Source: Gemmatimonadales bacterium UBA1120 (lineage in GTDB: Bacteria > Gemmatimonadota > Gemmatimonadetes > Longimicrobiales > Gaopeijiaceae). Taken from it: a stretch of 13,667 nt of DNA. The notes beneath the pieces are model-generated. The model was not told where the DNA came from. It did not search any database and saw only the letters and a list, made by a program, of their open reading frames with translations. The translations under genes were made by a program, and so were the position numbers. Positions within the stretch are counted from its first letter, which is position 1, and each line of letters begins with the position of its first letter. Shown here piece by piece: positions 5,790-13,491 of this stretch. The stretch spans positions 453-14,119 of the forward strand of contig DCAZ01000057.1 of NCBI GenBank assembly GCA_002313925.1, read 5' to 3'.

Positions 5790-6815
5790 TCAGTACGCAG
5801 CAAGATATCTCCCAGCCGTGACAATATCCTCAACTTGTGGCAGGAAATAATCTTCCAAAGAGCCAGCATACGGAACAGGGGAATCGATTGCAGTTACTCT
5901 GAGAATCGGTGCATCAAGCCACTCAAATGCTCTCTCGTTCAAGCGAATTGCAATCTCACCCGCTATCCCGCCCGTACGTGTATCCTCGTGCACGATAAGA
6001 ACCCTTCCAGTGCGCTTTAAACTCTCCACAATCGCGTCTTCATCAAGAGGTAAAAGTGTTCTAAGATCTATGATTTCTACCCCTACACCATCCTCTTGCT
6101 CAAGCTTTTTTGCAGCCTCGATAGACTTGTGGACCATTGCCCCATATGTGACAAGGGTAAGATCAGAGCCCTCCCTGACAGTGCGAGCTTTACCAAGTGG
6201 TACAACGTAATCTTCATCCGGCAGTACTTCCCTAAGAGTAGGCGCGCGGTATAGAGCTTTGTGTTCTTCAAAGATGACTGGGTTGTCATCTCGAATCGCC
6301 GCTTTCATGAGACCCTTAGCATCGTAGGCCGTACTCGGATAGACGATTTTGAACCCCGGCGTGTGGAAGAACGCCATCTCCACATTTTGCGAATGGAAAG
6401 GTCCTCCCCTGTTACCCCCACCAACAGGCCCCCTTACCACGATCGGCATGGGGCCAGCACCCCTGTATAGTGAGGTCGCGATATAGTTTGTGAGTACATC
6501 ATACGCGGGTGAGATGAAGTCCATGAACTGCATCTCTACAACGGGTCGCAAACCCATGTGAGCGGCTCCAGCTGCGGCCCCAGTGAACCCGCCCTCTGCA
6601 ATGGGTGTGTCTATTACACGTAGACCTCCAAAATAATCAAGAAAACCACGAGTAACCTTGAACGCACCTCCATAGACGCCGATATCCTCTCCCATTAAAA
6701 AGACGCTATCATCCCGAACCATCTCCTCAAACAACCCCTCACTGACCGCTTCCAGCAGGGTGACGGGCTCCCCACGTGCTGTCTTCTTGAGGTGCTCGGG
6801 AGCAGGCTGGTTCAT
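5790..6815 (-). CDS. 2-oxoacid dehydrogenase E1 component, beta subunit
   Basis: Transketolase-like beta subunit of the alpha2-beta2 thiamine-diphosphate E1, which decarboxylates the 2-oxoacid and reductively acylates E2. Visible family motifs: MGEDIGVYGGAFKVTRG with the conserved Glu43, DTPIAEGGFTGAAAGAA with Glu74, MQFMDFISPAYD, GPFHSQNVE with His141, and the C-terminal domain stretch EIIDLRTLLPLDEDAI then HEDTRTGGIAGEI. At 341 aa it has a short 15-residue N-terminal lead but is otherwise standard. Its ATG overlaps the E1 alpha stop as ATGA, a coupling typical for subunits made in equal amounts. Pyruvate and branched-chain forms look alike here, so I give no gene symbol. Confidence 0.95.
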   Translation of the reverse strand: MNQPAPEHLKKTARGEPVTLLEAVSEGLFEEMVRDDSVFLMGEDIGVYGGAFKVTRGFLDYFGGLRVIDTPIAEGGFTGAAAGAAHMGLRPVVEMQFMDFISPAYDVLTNYIATSLYRGAGPMPIVVRGPVGGGNRGGPFHSQNVEMAFFHTPGFKIVYPSTAYDAKGLMKAAIRDDNPVIFEEHKALYRAPTLREVLPDEDYVVPLGKARTVREGSDLTLVTYGAMVHKSIEAAKKLEQEDGVGVEIIDLRTLLPLDEDAIVESLKRTGRVLIVHEDTRTGGIAGEIAIRLNERAFEWLDAPILRVTAIDSPVPYAGSLEDYFLPQVEDIVTAGRYLAAY

Positions 6816-7876
6816 GTATTTAGCTCACTGCCATCTCTTCTATAAGGCCCATCCGTCCGTGTCCACGGGTGCTGGGTTATAGTATCTGTGTAAACACCTT
6901 TCACGGCCTCCCGGCCATCCGGAACCGGTTCGCCGGTCGCCTGCTCTGCCACCAACTTGCACTCCTCTTCTGCGCGTATTCTGATCTTGTGGAGGACTGA
7001 TTCTGCTGCCCAACCTTCTTCTAAGATCCTGCGCTCGAACAAATCAATGGGATCACGATCCACCCACATGGCAAGTTCGTCCGGATCAACGTAATCCTGA
7101 GGATCATGCTGTGCATAACCAAGGCGTCTGTAATACCTCAGCTCTACCATCTGAGTACCTTTCCCCGCTCTTGCGCGCTTCGCTGCCCGGCTCACGGCTT
7201 CATATACCGCCATGACATCAGTCCCATCCACAGATTCTGAACCGATCCCATACCCAGCTGCTTTCTCAGTAAAACTTCGGACTCGGGTATTCTTACGTGT
7301 GGCTGTTGAAAACGCCCACTGATTAGCCTCAACCATCAGAATCAATGGACAACGCTGAACCGCGGAAAAATTGAGACCTTCATGCCAGGCACCCGTTGAC
7401 GATGCATCATCGCCGCAGAAGACCATGCCGACTCGGGACTCACCTCTAACCTTAAAAGACAGTGTAATTCCAGCCATGACCTCTAACATGGTTCCAAGTG
7501 GTGAGACAGGACCAATGATTCCCTTCTGAAAATCAACCCAGTGGATGTTGGCCTCTTTGCCCTCCGTTGGACCGGTCGCCCGCCCCATGTACTGACGAAA
7601 GAAGTCGACTAATTCCCCTCCGAATAGAAACAAGGCTCCGGCAGCTCGTACCGTCGGCGCGAGAAAGTCACCCGTCCCATCTGTTTGACGATTGAGTGCA
7701 AAGGCAGCGCCGGCGGCACCAGCTTCCTGTCCGATTGATCGGTAAATTTCTCCGGTCACATGGCCCTGCTTTTGTAACATCTCTAGCCGTTCTTCAGCTG
7801 CTCGCGTGAGTACAAGCGAATGGTACAGTCCAAGGAGCTGAGTCTGATCAAGTCCAGCTATTAGAGAATCAGACAT
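6812..7876 (-). CDS. 2-oxoacid dehydrogenase E1 component, alpha subunit
   Basis: Alpha subunit that binds the diphosphate of thiamine diphosphate through Mg2+ at the E1 active site. Numbered from ATG 7876 (354 aa): GQEAGAAGAAFAL (49-61), GKEANIHW (107-113), GPVSPLGTMLEVMAG (122-136), the cofactor motif GDDASSTGAWHEGLNF to EANQWAFS (155-190, metal ligands expected at D156 and N185), and DPIDLFERRI near the C-terminus. Two family positions differ: the usual GDG reads GDD, and the usual GH of the GHS/GHAEHD loop reads GYAQHD (Tyr254). An upstream in-frame GTG at 7906 is an alternative start; neither has a strong Shine-Dalgarno. The gene opens the E1 alpha, E1 beta, E2, lipB series, 71 bases after secG. 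Confidence 0.93.
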   Translation of the reverse strand: MSDSLIAGLDQTQLLGLYHSLVLTRAAEERLEMLQKQGHVTGEIYRSIGQEAGAAGAAFALNRQTDGTGDFLAPTVRAAGALFLFGGELVDFFRQYMGRATGPTEGKEANIHWVDFQKGIIGPVSPLGTMLEVMAGITLSFKVRGESRVGMVFCGDDASSTGAWHEGLNFSAVQRCPLILMVEANQWAFSTATRKNTRVRSFTEKAAGYGIGSESVDGTDVMAVYEAVSRAAKRARAGKGTQMVELRYYRRLGYAQHDPQDYVDPDELAMWVDRDPIDLFERRILEEGWAAESVLHKIRIRAEEECKLVAEQATGEPVPDGREAVKGVYTDTITQHPWTRTDGPYRRDGSELNT

Positions 7877-7909
7877 CGTCCACACAGATAGCACAGCAGA
7901 CCCCACTAG

Positions 7910-7928
7910 GGAGGCCGTTAGCGCCTCC
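7910..7928 (-). other. GC-rich hairpin between secG and the E1 alpha gene
   Basis: Perfect 6-bp stem GGAGGC/GCCTCC (7910-7915, 7923-7928) with a seven-base loop. No T-run follows on the minus strand, so it is not a classic terminator. It lies at the boundary between the glycolytic and dehydrogenase series and could stop, pause or stabilise the transcript. Confidence 0.4.
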
Positions 7929-7947
7929 GAATACCACTGAGGGTTCC

Positions 7948-8322
7948 TTAGTTACCCGAATTACCCGGGTCTTCAGTCGTACCTGGCGCAGCACCTTCTG
8001 TGGGTTCCTCGCCGAGACCCGGAACCACTGAGACAGGAGCGGGCGCCGCGAAAGGAGCCTCGACCTGGATCACGGACTCGGGTTGTCTGGCACGTGAGGA
8101 CATCACCGATAGTACAAGCGCTAGGACCAAGAATATAGTGCCCGAGATCCATGTAGCTCTGGTCAAAACCGTAGTTGCTTGTCGCCCTCCTAATACCCCT
8201 TCAGTCATCGCAGCGCCGCCACCGACCGCGGCTAGACCGCCACCTTTTCCAGACTGAAGAAGGATTACGACTGACATAAATATGCCGTCGACTACTAAGA
8301 CAGCTAGCAAGAATGTATACAT
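7948..8322 (-). CDS. secG: Preprotein translocase subunit SecG
   Basis: Small membrane subunit of the SecYEG channel that helps protein export. It has two hydrophobic segments, about residues 1-24 (FLLAVLVVDGIFMSVVILLQ) and 57-76 (WISGTIFLVLALVLSVM). Between them is the conserved loop SGKGGGLAAVGGG and a G-R-Q-A-T stretch typical of SecG. The C-terminal tail (about 80-124) is rich in proline, alanine, glycine and acidic residues and has low complexity, a common and variable feature of the family. The ATG at 8322 is preceded by AAGGAAG very close to the start. It lies 78 bases after tpiA, an arrangement seen in many bacteria. Confidence 0.93.
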   Translation of the reverse strand: MYTFLLAVLVVDGIFMSVVILLQSGKGGGLAAVGGGAAMTEGVLGGRQATTVLTRATWISGTIFLVLALVLSVMSSRARQPESVIQVEAPFAAPAPVSVVPGLGEEPTEGAAPGTTEDPGNSGN

Positions 8323-8400
8323 CTTCCTTGTATTCCCTTATTCTCCGCCGGAGTGACCTGCTAAACGTCGGAGAGCACCCGAGGGGTGTCAACGGCAGCT

Positions 8401-9147
8401 TCAGCCAGCCGCGCGGGTAATCTCGCCAAACGATTGAGGGTTGAGGCTGGCACCACCAATAAGGACTCCATCTACATCCTGCGCTGCAAGGATTTCTGTT
8501 GCGTTGCTTGGTTGGACTGAGCCTCCATAAAGAATCTCCGTCCGAGCTGCAGTCGTCGCACCGATGGCCTGCTCCAGTCGATTCCGAAGCGTCCCGTGGG
8601 CTCCTGCCGCATCCATGGGCGTTGCTGTCTTTCCTGTACCAATCGCCCAAACTGGTTCATACGCGATTAGAAAACGGGCTTCAGGATCAGGGATCGAGGT
8701 TAAGGCCAAATCAAGCTGGCTCAAGATTACCTCATTGACTCGGCCCGCTTCGCGCTCTTCAAGTGTCTCCCCAACACAAATCACTGGTATGAGACCATGC
8801 CGAAGAGCGGCGGCAACCTTGAGTGCAACTTGTTCATCCGTCTCACCGAACAATTGCCTCCTTTCAGAGTGTCCCACAAGAGCGTAGCTGGCACCTACAC
8901 TAGCTGCCATCACGGCAGAAATCTCACCGGTGAACGCTCCCCGATCCTCCCAGTGAACATTCTGGATACCGAGCTGGACTCTTGGATCTCTGTCCTCACA
9001 CTTATAAGCAGCTAGAAGAGAGATAGCTGGAGGAAAAATCAGGATCTCGTTATTAGCCATCATTTCATCAATTTCAAAAGCACCGAAAAAGGTACAAGCC
9101 TCTTCTGGAGCCATGTGCATTTTCCAGTTTCCTGCGATGACCGCCAC
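8401..9147 (-). CDS. tpiA: Triosephosphate isomerase
   Basis: Interconverts dihydroxyacetone phosphate and glyceraldehyde 3-phosphate in glycolysis and gluconeogenesis. All active-site parts of the (beta/alpha)8 barrel are visible: GNWKMH with Lys9, VGHSERR with His93, AYEPVWAIGTGKTAT with the catalytic Glu164 and the mobile loop 6, and the phosphate-binding YGGSVQPSN and GVLIGGASL. The length of 248 aa is standard. The start is GTG at 9147, two bases after the pgk stop, and is fixed by a strong Shine-Dalgarno inside the end of pgk. Confidence 0.97.
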   Translation of the reverse strand: MAVIAGNWKMHMAPEEACTFFGAFEIDEMMANNEILIFPPAISLLAAYKCEDRDPRVQLGIQNVHWEDRGAFTGEISAVMAASVGASYALVGHSERRQLFGETDEQVALKVAAALRHGLIPVICVGETLEEREAGRVNEVILSQLDLALTSIPDPEARFLIAYEPVWAIGTGKTATPMDAAGAHGTLRNRLEQAIGATTAARTEILYGGSVQPSNATEILAAQDVDGVLIGGASLNPQSFGEITRAAG

Positions 9148-9149
9148 GT

Positions 9150-10343
9150 CTACTCCTTATCACTCAAGGAATGAACACCGGGTAGCGTCTTTCCTGCCAA
9201 GAAAGCCAACGAGGCACCTCCCCCACTCGAGACATGAGTGAGCCGAGAAGTCACCCCTGAAAGGTCAGCTGCCCTCGCAGAATCCCCACCCCCTACTACA
9301 ACCAAAGCCCCCCTATCACAGACATCCGCAACGGAATGGGCGAGATCTATGGTCCCAACACCGAATGGTGGGGTCTCAAAAACTCCCATAGGTCCGTTCC
9401 ACAAGATTGTCTGGGCACTATCAATCACGTTCCTAAAAGTAGTAGCCGTTTCCGGCCCAATATCTAATGCCATGTCGTCGTGCCTAATCGCACTAGATGC
9501 TACGACTCGATGGGGCGCACCTTCCCGGAGTTCCTTAGCTACTATGCAGTCCACAGGCAAAAGCAACTTGTCTCCGCTCTTCTGGAGAAGGTCTCGCGCA
9601 ACTGGAACAAAATCATCTTCGACAAGTGATGCTCCAGTGGACAGCCCCATGGCCTGGAAAAAAGTGTTTGCCATGGCACCACCGATAAGTAATCGGTCCA
9701 CACGCTGAAGTAAGGAAGAGATTACGTCGATCTTTCCGGATATCTTTGCACCACCAAGGATTCCCACAAACGGATGCTTGGGCTCGCTCATCGCTCTTCT
9801 AAAAAAGTGAAGTTCTCGGGCCATTAGCAACCCTGCCACCGCCTCTCCACCCTTTGCTCTCATGGCATCAGCCAACCCTGCCGTCGAAGCGTGAGCCCGG
9901 TGTGCAGTTCCAAAAGCGTCATTCACGAATAGCTCCCCTAGTTCCGCCCAAGATTCGGCTAGATCCGAGGCGTTATCCATCTCGCCAGAGAGAAATCGCG
10001 TGTTTTCAAGCATCACAAGATCAGCGGATAGAGGTTGTCCTCTTCCTATAGGGTCGGCTACGAACTCGACGTCCGATGACAGAAGCTCGGCAAGACGTTC
10101 AGCAACGGGCTCTAGCGAGTACACACGACTTGGACGCGCATTCGGACGCCCTAAGTGAGAAAGTAGGATGACACGGGCACCGGCCTCGCGGAGGAAACTT
10201 AGTGTTGGAAGTGACGCGACAAGGCGATGGTCATCTGCAATCTCGCCATCTTGCATAGGGAGATTAAGATCAGCTCGTACGAGAACCGTCCGACCTAAAA
10301 GCTGCCCGTGATCGAAATCCTCAAGCCTCTTCTTGTCGCACAT
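9150..10343 (-). CDS. pgk: Phosphoglycerate kinase
   Basis: Transfers phosphate between 1,3-bisphosphoglycerate and ADP, an ATP-yielding step of glycolysis. The full two-domain monomer of 397 aa is present: VRADLNLPMQDG (22-33), LLSHLGRP (60-67), LENTRFLSGE (112-121), VNDAFGTAHRAHAST (140-154), GGAKISGKIDVI with Lys200 and Lys204 (197-208), WNGPMGVFE, and the nucleotide loop GGGDSARA near the C-terminus. The ATG at 10343 is eight bases after the gap stop codon, and the stop itself is part of the TAAGGGAG ribosome site, which suggests coupled translation with gap. Confidence 0.97.
   Translation of the reverse strand: MCDKKRLEDFDHGQLLGRTVLVRADLNLPMQDGEIADDHRLVASLPTLSFLREAGARVILLSHLGRPNARPSRVYSLEPVAERLAELLSSDVEFVADPIGRGQPLSADLVMLENTRFLSGEMDNASDLAESWAELGELFVNDAFGTAHRAHASTAGLADAMRAKGGEAVAGLLMARELHFFRRAMSEPKHPFVGILGGAKISGKIDVISSLLQRVDRLLIGGAMANTFFQAMGLSTGASLVEDDFVPVARDLLQKSGDKLLLPVDCIVAKELREGAPHRVVASSAIRHDDMALDIGPETATTFRNVIDSAQTILWNGPMGVFETPPFGVGTIDLAHSVADVCDRGALVVVGGGDSARAADLSGVTSRLTHVSSGGGASLAFLAGKTLPGVHSLSDKE
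9153..9158 (-). promoter_or_regulatory. Ribosome binding site for tpiA (GTG start)
   Basis: AAGGAG on the minus strand, five bases before GTG 9147 and overlapping the last codons of pgk. It is the strongest Shine-Dalgarno I noticed in the window and decides the GTG start; it may give tpiA independent initiation despite the tight junction. Confidence 0.75.
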
Positions 10344-10351
10344 GGACTCCC

Positions 10352-11380
10352 TTAGTCCCTCGTTGAGGCAGGGAGTCGCTCTCCCACAAAACTCACAAGG
10401 TCAATGACACGATTTGAGTAACCCCACTCGTTGTCATACCAAGCCAGAACCTTGACCATGCGACCATCCATAACTGCAGTTGAAAGTGAGTCAACTACTG
10501 AACTGTGTGGGTTCCCGGTGTAGTCAATGGACACAAGTGGCTCATCTGATACGCTCAAGATCCCCTTGAGCGACCCAGAAGCAGCTTCTCGGAAAGCTGC
10601 ATTAATTTCCTCTTCAGTCGTGTTTTGATCGACTTCAGCAACAAGATCAACGAGCGACACATCTGCGGTTGGAACCCGGATCGACATTCCGTCGATGTGT
10701 CCTGCAACCTCAGGAAGCACTAGACCTGTCGCTTTTGCTGCTCCTGTGGTCGTTGGGATCATCGAGAGTGCAGCCGCACGAGCTCTTCTGAGGTCCTTAT
10801 GCGGAAGATCAAGGATGCTTTGATCATTTGTATACGCGTGAATCGTAGTCATCAATCCGTGTCGAAATCCGACCGTCTCCGCCAGAATCTTAACCACCGG
10901 TGCCAGACAGTTTGTCGTGCAACTCGCGTTAGATATCACATCGTGTTCATCAGGATCGTACTTATCCTGATTGACCCCGAGCACTACCGTAAGATCTTCA
11001 TTCTTACCAGGGGCGGAGATAATCACCTTACGAGCACCAGCTGCAAGATGCTTCGCGGCCCCCTTTCGATCACGAAACATCCCCGTCGACTCAATTACGA
11101 TATCGATTTCCAGTTCTGACCAAGGCAGTGCACTGGGGTCCCTTTCACTTAGAACCCGGATATTGTCTCCATCCAAAACCAACCCATCATCCGAAACCTT
11201 AACGTCCCCCATATAAGTCCCGTGAACCGAATCATATTTCATGAGATGAGCGAGCGTTTTAGCATCTGTCAGATCGTTCACAGCGACAAAGTCTATGTCG
11301 CTACGGTCAGCCTGCTTGGCACTACGTAAGATGTTACGTCCGATCCGTCCGAATCCGTTAATGGCAACGCGGATTGGCAT
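10352..11380 (-). CDS. gap: Glyceraldehyde-3-phosphate dehydrogenase, type I
   Basis: Oxidises glyceraldehyde 3-phosphate to 1,3-bisphosphoglycerate. The NAD-binding start is RVAINGFGRIGRNILR (4-19). VNDLTD has the Asp36 that favours NAD over NADP. The catalytic site is SNASCTTNCLAP with Cys154, and HAYTNDQ has His181. DLPHKDLRRARAAA keeps the Leu-Pro pair also associated with NAD-dependent glycolytic enzymes, and the C-terminus has WYDNEWGYSNR. The frame is open 30 codons further upstream, but that stretch has no family match. ATG at 11380 begins the Rossmann fold and has AGGAG ten bases upstream, giving 342 aa. First gene of the gap-pgk-tpiA-secG series; the 131 bases before it may hold its promoter. 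Confidence 0.97.
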   Translation of the reverse strand: MPIRVAINGFGRIGRNILRSAKQADRSDIDFVAVNDLTDAKTLAHLMKYDSVHGTYMGDVKVSDDGLVLDGDNIRVLSERDPSALPWSELEIDIVIESTGMFRDRKGAAKHLAAGARKVIISAPGKNEDLTVVLGVNQDKYDPDEHDVISNASCTTNCLAPVVKILAETVGFRHGLMTTIHAYTNDQSILDLPHKDLRRARAAALSMIPTTTGAAKATGLVLPEVAGHIDGMSIRVPTADVSLVDLVAEVDQNTTEEEINAAFREAASGSLKGILSVSDEPLVSIDYTGNPHSSVVDSLSTAVMDGRMVKVLAWYDNEWGYSNRVIDLVSFVGERLPASTRD

Positions 11381-11469
11381 GGTGTGTAAGCTCCTGATTT
11401 TAAGAATGGAAATTGACCAGAGCAGGAAGATAACCCCTGCGTTAATTGAAAAAGGCACTGAAGAACACA

Positions 11470-11500
11470 TCGGTCTAGGTTAGGATATTGGCTAGACCGA
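11470..11500. repeat. Perfect 9-bp inverted repeat between aroE and gap
   Basis: TCGGTCTAG (11470-11478) and CTAGACCGA (11492-11500) are separated by 13 bases. It lies 11 bases past the aroE stop and about 90 bases before the gap ATG. No T-run follows on the minus strand, which argues against a simple terminator. The 22-base centre-to-centre spacing of the arms, about two helical turns, would suit a dimeric regulator of the glycolytic genes. Confidence 0.5.
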
Positions 11501-11511
11501 GACCACAAAAT

Positions 11512-12351
11512 TCAATCGACCAAACTCTTCTCCATCGCTGCCCGCATAACTTCAACTGGGGCGGGTATCCCCCACCATCTTTCGAATGACGCAGCCCCTT
11601 GCCGAACTAGCATCTCAGCCCCGTCAGTAGCCCGAATATCCATCGCCTCTGCTGCTCGAACAAAAGGTGTGACATGCCTTCCATATACAAGATCCATCGC
11701 TGCCCCAACACAACCCAAACGCTCTAAATCCATTGGTGAGGCATCATTTTCCTCAAGTCCGAGACAAGTAGCATTAATAACCAGGTCGAAATCTTCTCCT
11801 TCAATTTCCTCCAGAACTGGGATGACCCGCGTCCTCTCTCCTCCAATACGTCGTGACATCGACCGAGCCCGCTCGGGGGTACGATTGAAAATCACGATCT
11901 CATCAGCCCCTTCGTCAATCAGACCTAATAGGGAGGCTCTCGCAGCTCCTCCTCCTCCTAAGAGGAGAACTCTGATTCCAGAGGGCACGCTGCCGATAAA
12001 GAAGCTCAACGCACTTCTAAAGCCATCTACATCAGTGTTATCCCCATGGATCCGGCCCCTTTCATCTCCCCAAAAAGTGTTGCAGGCGCCCGTTTGTACG
12101 ACTGCTTCGCTCGCAATCTCGACGATCGCTGCAGCCTTCTCCTTATGAGGGAGCGTAATGTTGCCCCCACCTCCAGAACGAGCGATGCTAACCATGAAAC
12201 CCTCAAGGTCCTCTTCTTTGCATTGCAGAGCGACATAGACCCCATCCACTCCCGCGGCTTCAAATGCCCTGTTCTGAATTTCGGGCGACTTAGAGTGAAG
12301 GATGGGGTCCCCGAGGAGCGTTAGTAGCCGGGTCTTCGCCGTGAAATTCAT
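11512..12351 (-). CDS. aroE: Shikimate dehydrogenase (NADP)
   Basis: Reduces 3-dehydroshikimate to shikimate in the aromatic amino-acid pathway. The substrate domain shows GDPILHSKSP (14-23), NITLPHK with catalytic Lys70 (64-70), and GDNTD with catalytic Asp107 (103-107). The nucleotide domain has LLGGGGAARAS (130-140) and NRTPERA (156-162), the Asn-Arg-Thr that reads the NADP phosphate. The C-terminal MLVRQGAASFERWWG is the family ending. The usual NATSxG motif reads NATCLG here. At 279 aa it is full length. Its ATG overlaps the upstream phosphatase stop as ATGA and no good Shine-Dalgarno is seen, so translation is probably coupled. Confidence 0.96.
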   Translation of the reverse strand: MNFTAKTRLLTLLGDPILHSKSPEIQNRAFEAAGVDGVYVALQCKEEDLEGFMVSIARSGGGGNITLPHKEKAAAIVEIASEAVVQTGACNTFWGDERGRIHGDNTDVDGFRSALSFFIGSVPSGIRVLLLGGGGAARASLLGLIDEGADEIVIFNRTPERARSMSRRIGGERTRVIPVLEEIEGEDFDLVINATCLGLEENDASPMDLERLGCVGAAMDLVYGRHVTPFVRAAEAMDIRATDGAEMLVRQGAASFERWWGIPAPVEVMRAAMEKSLVD

Positions 12352-12848
12352 TTACAGCCTGAAGGGCCAATTCTCTGCAGAACCTTGTTGACCAAGTCTT
12401 TAATCAAATCAAATGTCTCCAAGTATTCCTGTTCTGTTCCTCCAACCGGATCAGGCACTGACTCCGATATTCCTCCACCTTCCCATGCATCTGCAAATGA
12501 AGTAATTAATGAGGAGATTTCACCAGCGCCAAGCTCGGTGACACTCATGAAGTGGGCGGCAGACATCACTAGGATCAAGTCTGCCCAAATCGCAACCTCT
12601 TTAGTTAAGAACGTGGCACGATGTCTCGTGAGGTCGAGGCTATGCGCTTCCACAGCCCTTAATGCCCCACTTGAAGCACCACCGCCATCAAATGCCGCAA
12701 TACCGGCTGAGCGCACTTCAACACTATTCCAGCCCCGCTGTTCTATCTCATTCTGAGCGATAACCTCAGCCATTGGGCTTCGACACGTGTTACCAGTGCA
12801 TACAAATAGCAACCGGAAGGGTTGCTCGACCTTAGATCGCTTTTCCAT
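12348..12848 (-). CDS. Low-molecular-weight phosphatase, YwlE-like (possible protein-arginine phosphatase)
   Basis: Low-molecular-weight tyrosine phosphatase fold. The P-loop is VCTGNTCRSPMAE with nucleophile Cys17 and Arg23; the general acid is Asp133 in VPDPVGG. In classical tyrosine phosphatases the residue four after the Cys is usually Ile (CLGNICRS). Here it is Thr21, as in B. subtilis YwlE, where the Thr is linked to phosphoarginine specificity. The DPVGG loop also resembles YwlE's DPFGG. The neighbour upstream is tsaC; in Bacillus the equivalent ywlC lies near ywlE. The start is ATG 12848 with GGAG four bases upstream (12853-12856), giving 166 aa and a 17-base overlap with tsaC. A GTG at 12869 is an alternative. 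No McsB-like arginine kinase is in the window, so the specificity is inference. Confidence 0.88.
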   Translation of the reverse strand: MEKRSKVEQPFRLLFVCTGNTCRSPMAEVIAQNEIEQRGWNSVEVRSAGIAAFDGGGASSGALRAVEAHSLDLTRHRATFLTKEVAIWADLILVMSAAHFMSVTELGAGEISSLITSFADAWEGGGISESVPDPVGGTEQEYLETFDLIKDLVNKVLQRIGPSGCK

Positions 12849-13491
12849 GTAGCTCCGGTATGACCTCACCTAGGTTCGAAATCTGAACCCTGCCTTCTCG
12901 TAAAACTTCCGGTGGCTTCACTGTGCAGTCCACAATTGTAGATGGCTCAGAAATCGGCAGCGTACCCGTATCAATTAACATGATGCCATTTCCATTGAGA
13001 CGACTAATCACTTCGACGACCTGGGAAGCCGATCTCGCAGGTAGTTCACCAGGATAATTCACACTTGTGGAAGTGAGGGGGGCACCCAATTTCTTCAATA
13101 TGCGCTGAACAATTGGATTAGAACTCACACGCACTGCAACCTTGTCACTCTCGCTGCGGATTCCGGGCGGGAAGATACTTCGGGGATCGCGGAGTACCAA
13201 GGTTAATGCTCCTGGCCAAAAGGCCGACCCGAGTAGGCGCGCCTCATCATTCCAAGCCAACCCAGCAACCTCTTCAGCTGTGGGAGTAAGTATGATCAGT
13301 GGCTTTTCCAGCGATCTATGCTTGAGTGCCTGAACACGAGCAACCCCCTTTGTGGTGGGCAGGGACCCAAAGCCATACACCGTCTCTGTGGGGTACGCGA
13401 TTACACCTTCTCCTTGGACATGCGCAACCGCCAGATCAAGATCCACCTCGGAATCAGTGAGCAAATCGATGTTTAAGGATTTGTCAGACAT
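12832..13491 (-). CDS. tsaC: L-threonylcarbamoyladenylate synthase (YrdC/Sua5 domain)
   Basis: Makes threonylcarbamoyl-AMP from threonine, bicarbonate and ATP for the t6A modification of tRNAs reading ANN codons. The YrdC domain fills the protein: YPTETVYGFG (33-42), the basic patch LKHRSLEKPLIIL (56-68), FWPGALTLVL (91-100), VAVRVSSNP, STSVNYPGE (141-149), PSTIVDCT (183-190) and VLREG. At 219 aa there is no room for the extra C-terminal domain of longer Sua5 proteins, so it is of the short TsaC type. I use ATG 13491, which overlaps the ispD stop by eight bases. The longer frame starts at TTG 13524, inside ispD, with no family match. Overlaps at both ends suggest one transcript. Confidence 0.94.
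   Translation of the reverse strand: MSDKSLNIDLLTDSEVDLDLAVAHVQGEGVIAYPTETVYGFGSLPTTKGVARVQALKHRSLEKPLIILTPTAEEVAGLAWNDEARLLGSAFWPGALTLVLRDPRSIFPPGIRSESDKVAVRVSSNPIVQRILKKLGAPLTSTSVNYPGELPARSASQVVEVISRLNGNGIMLIDTGTLPISEPSTIVDCTVKPPEVLREGRVQISNLGEVIPELHGKAI

Noticed and set aside
8376..8388. Hairpin CACCC-GAG-GGGTG between tpiA and secG
   Set aside because: Five pairs with a three-base loop and no T-run; could occur by chance in GC-rich DNA.
11381..11470. N-terminal extension of the gap open frame (30 codons), hydrophobic in part
   Set aside because: It looks like a signal-type segment, but GAPDH is cytoplasmic, the extension has no family match, and ATG 11380 has its own AGGAG.
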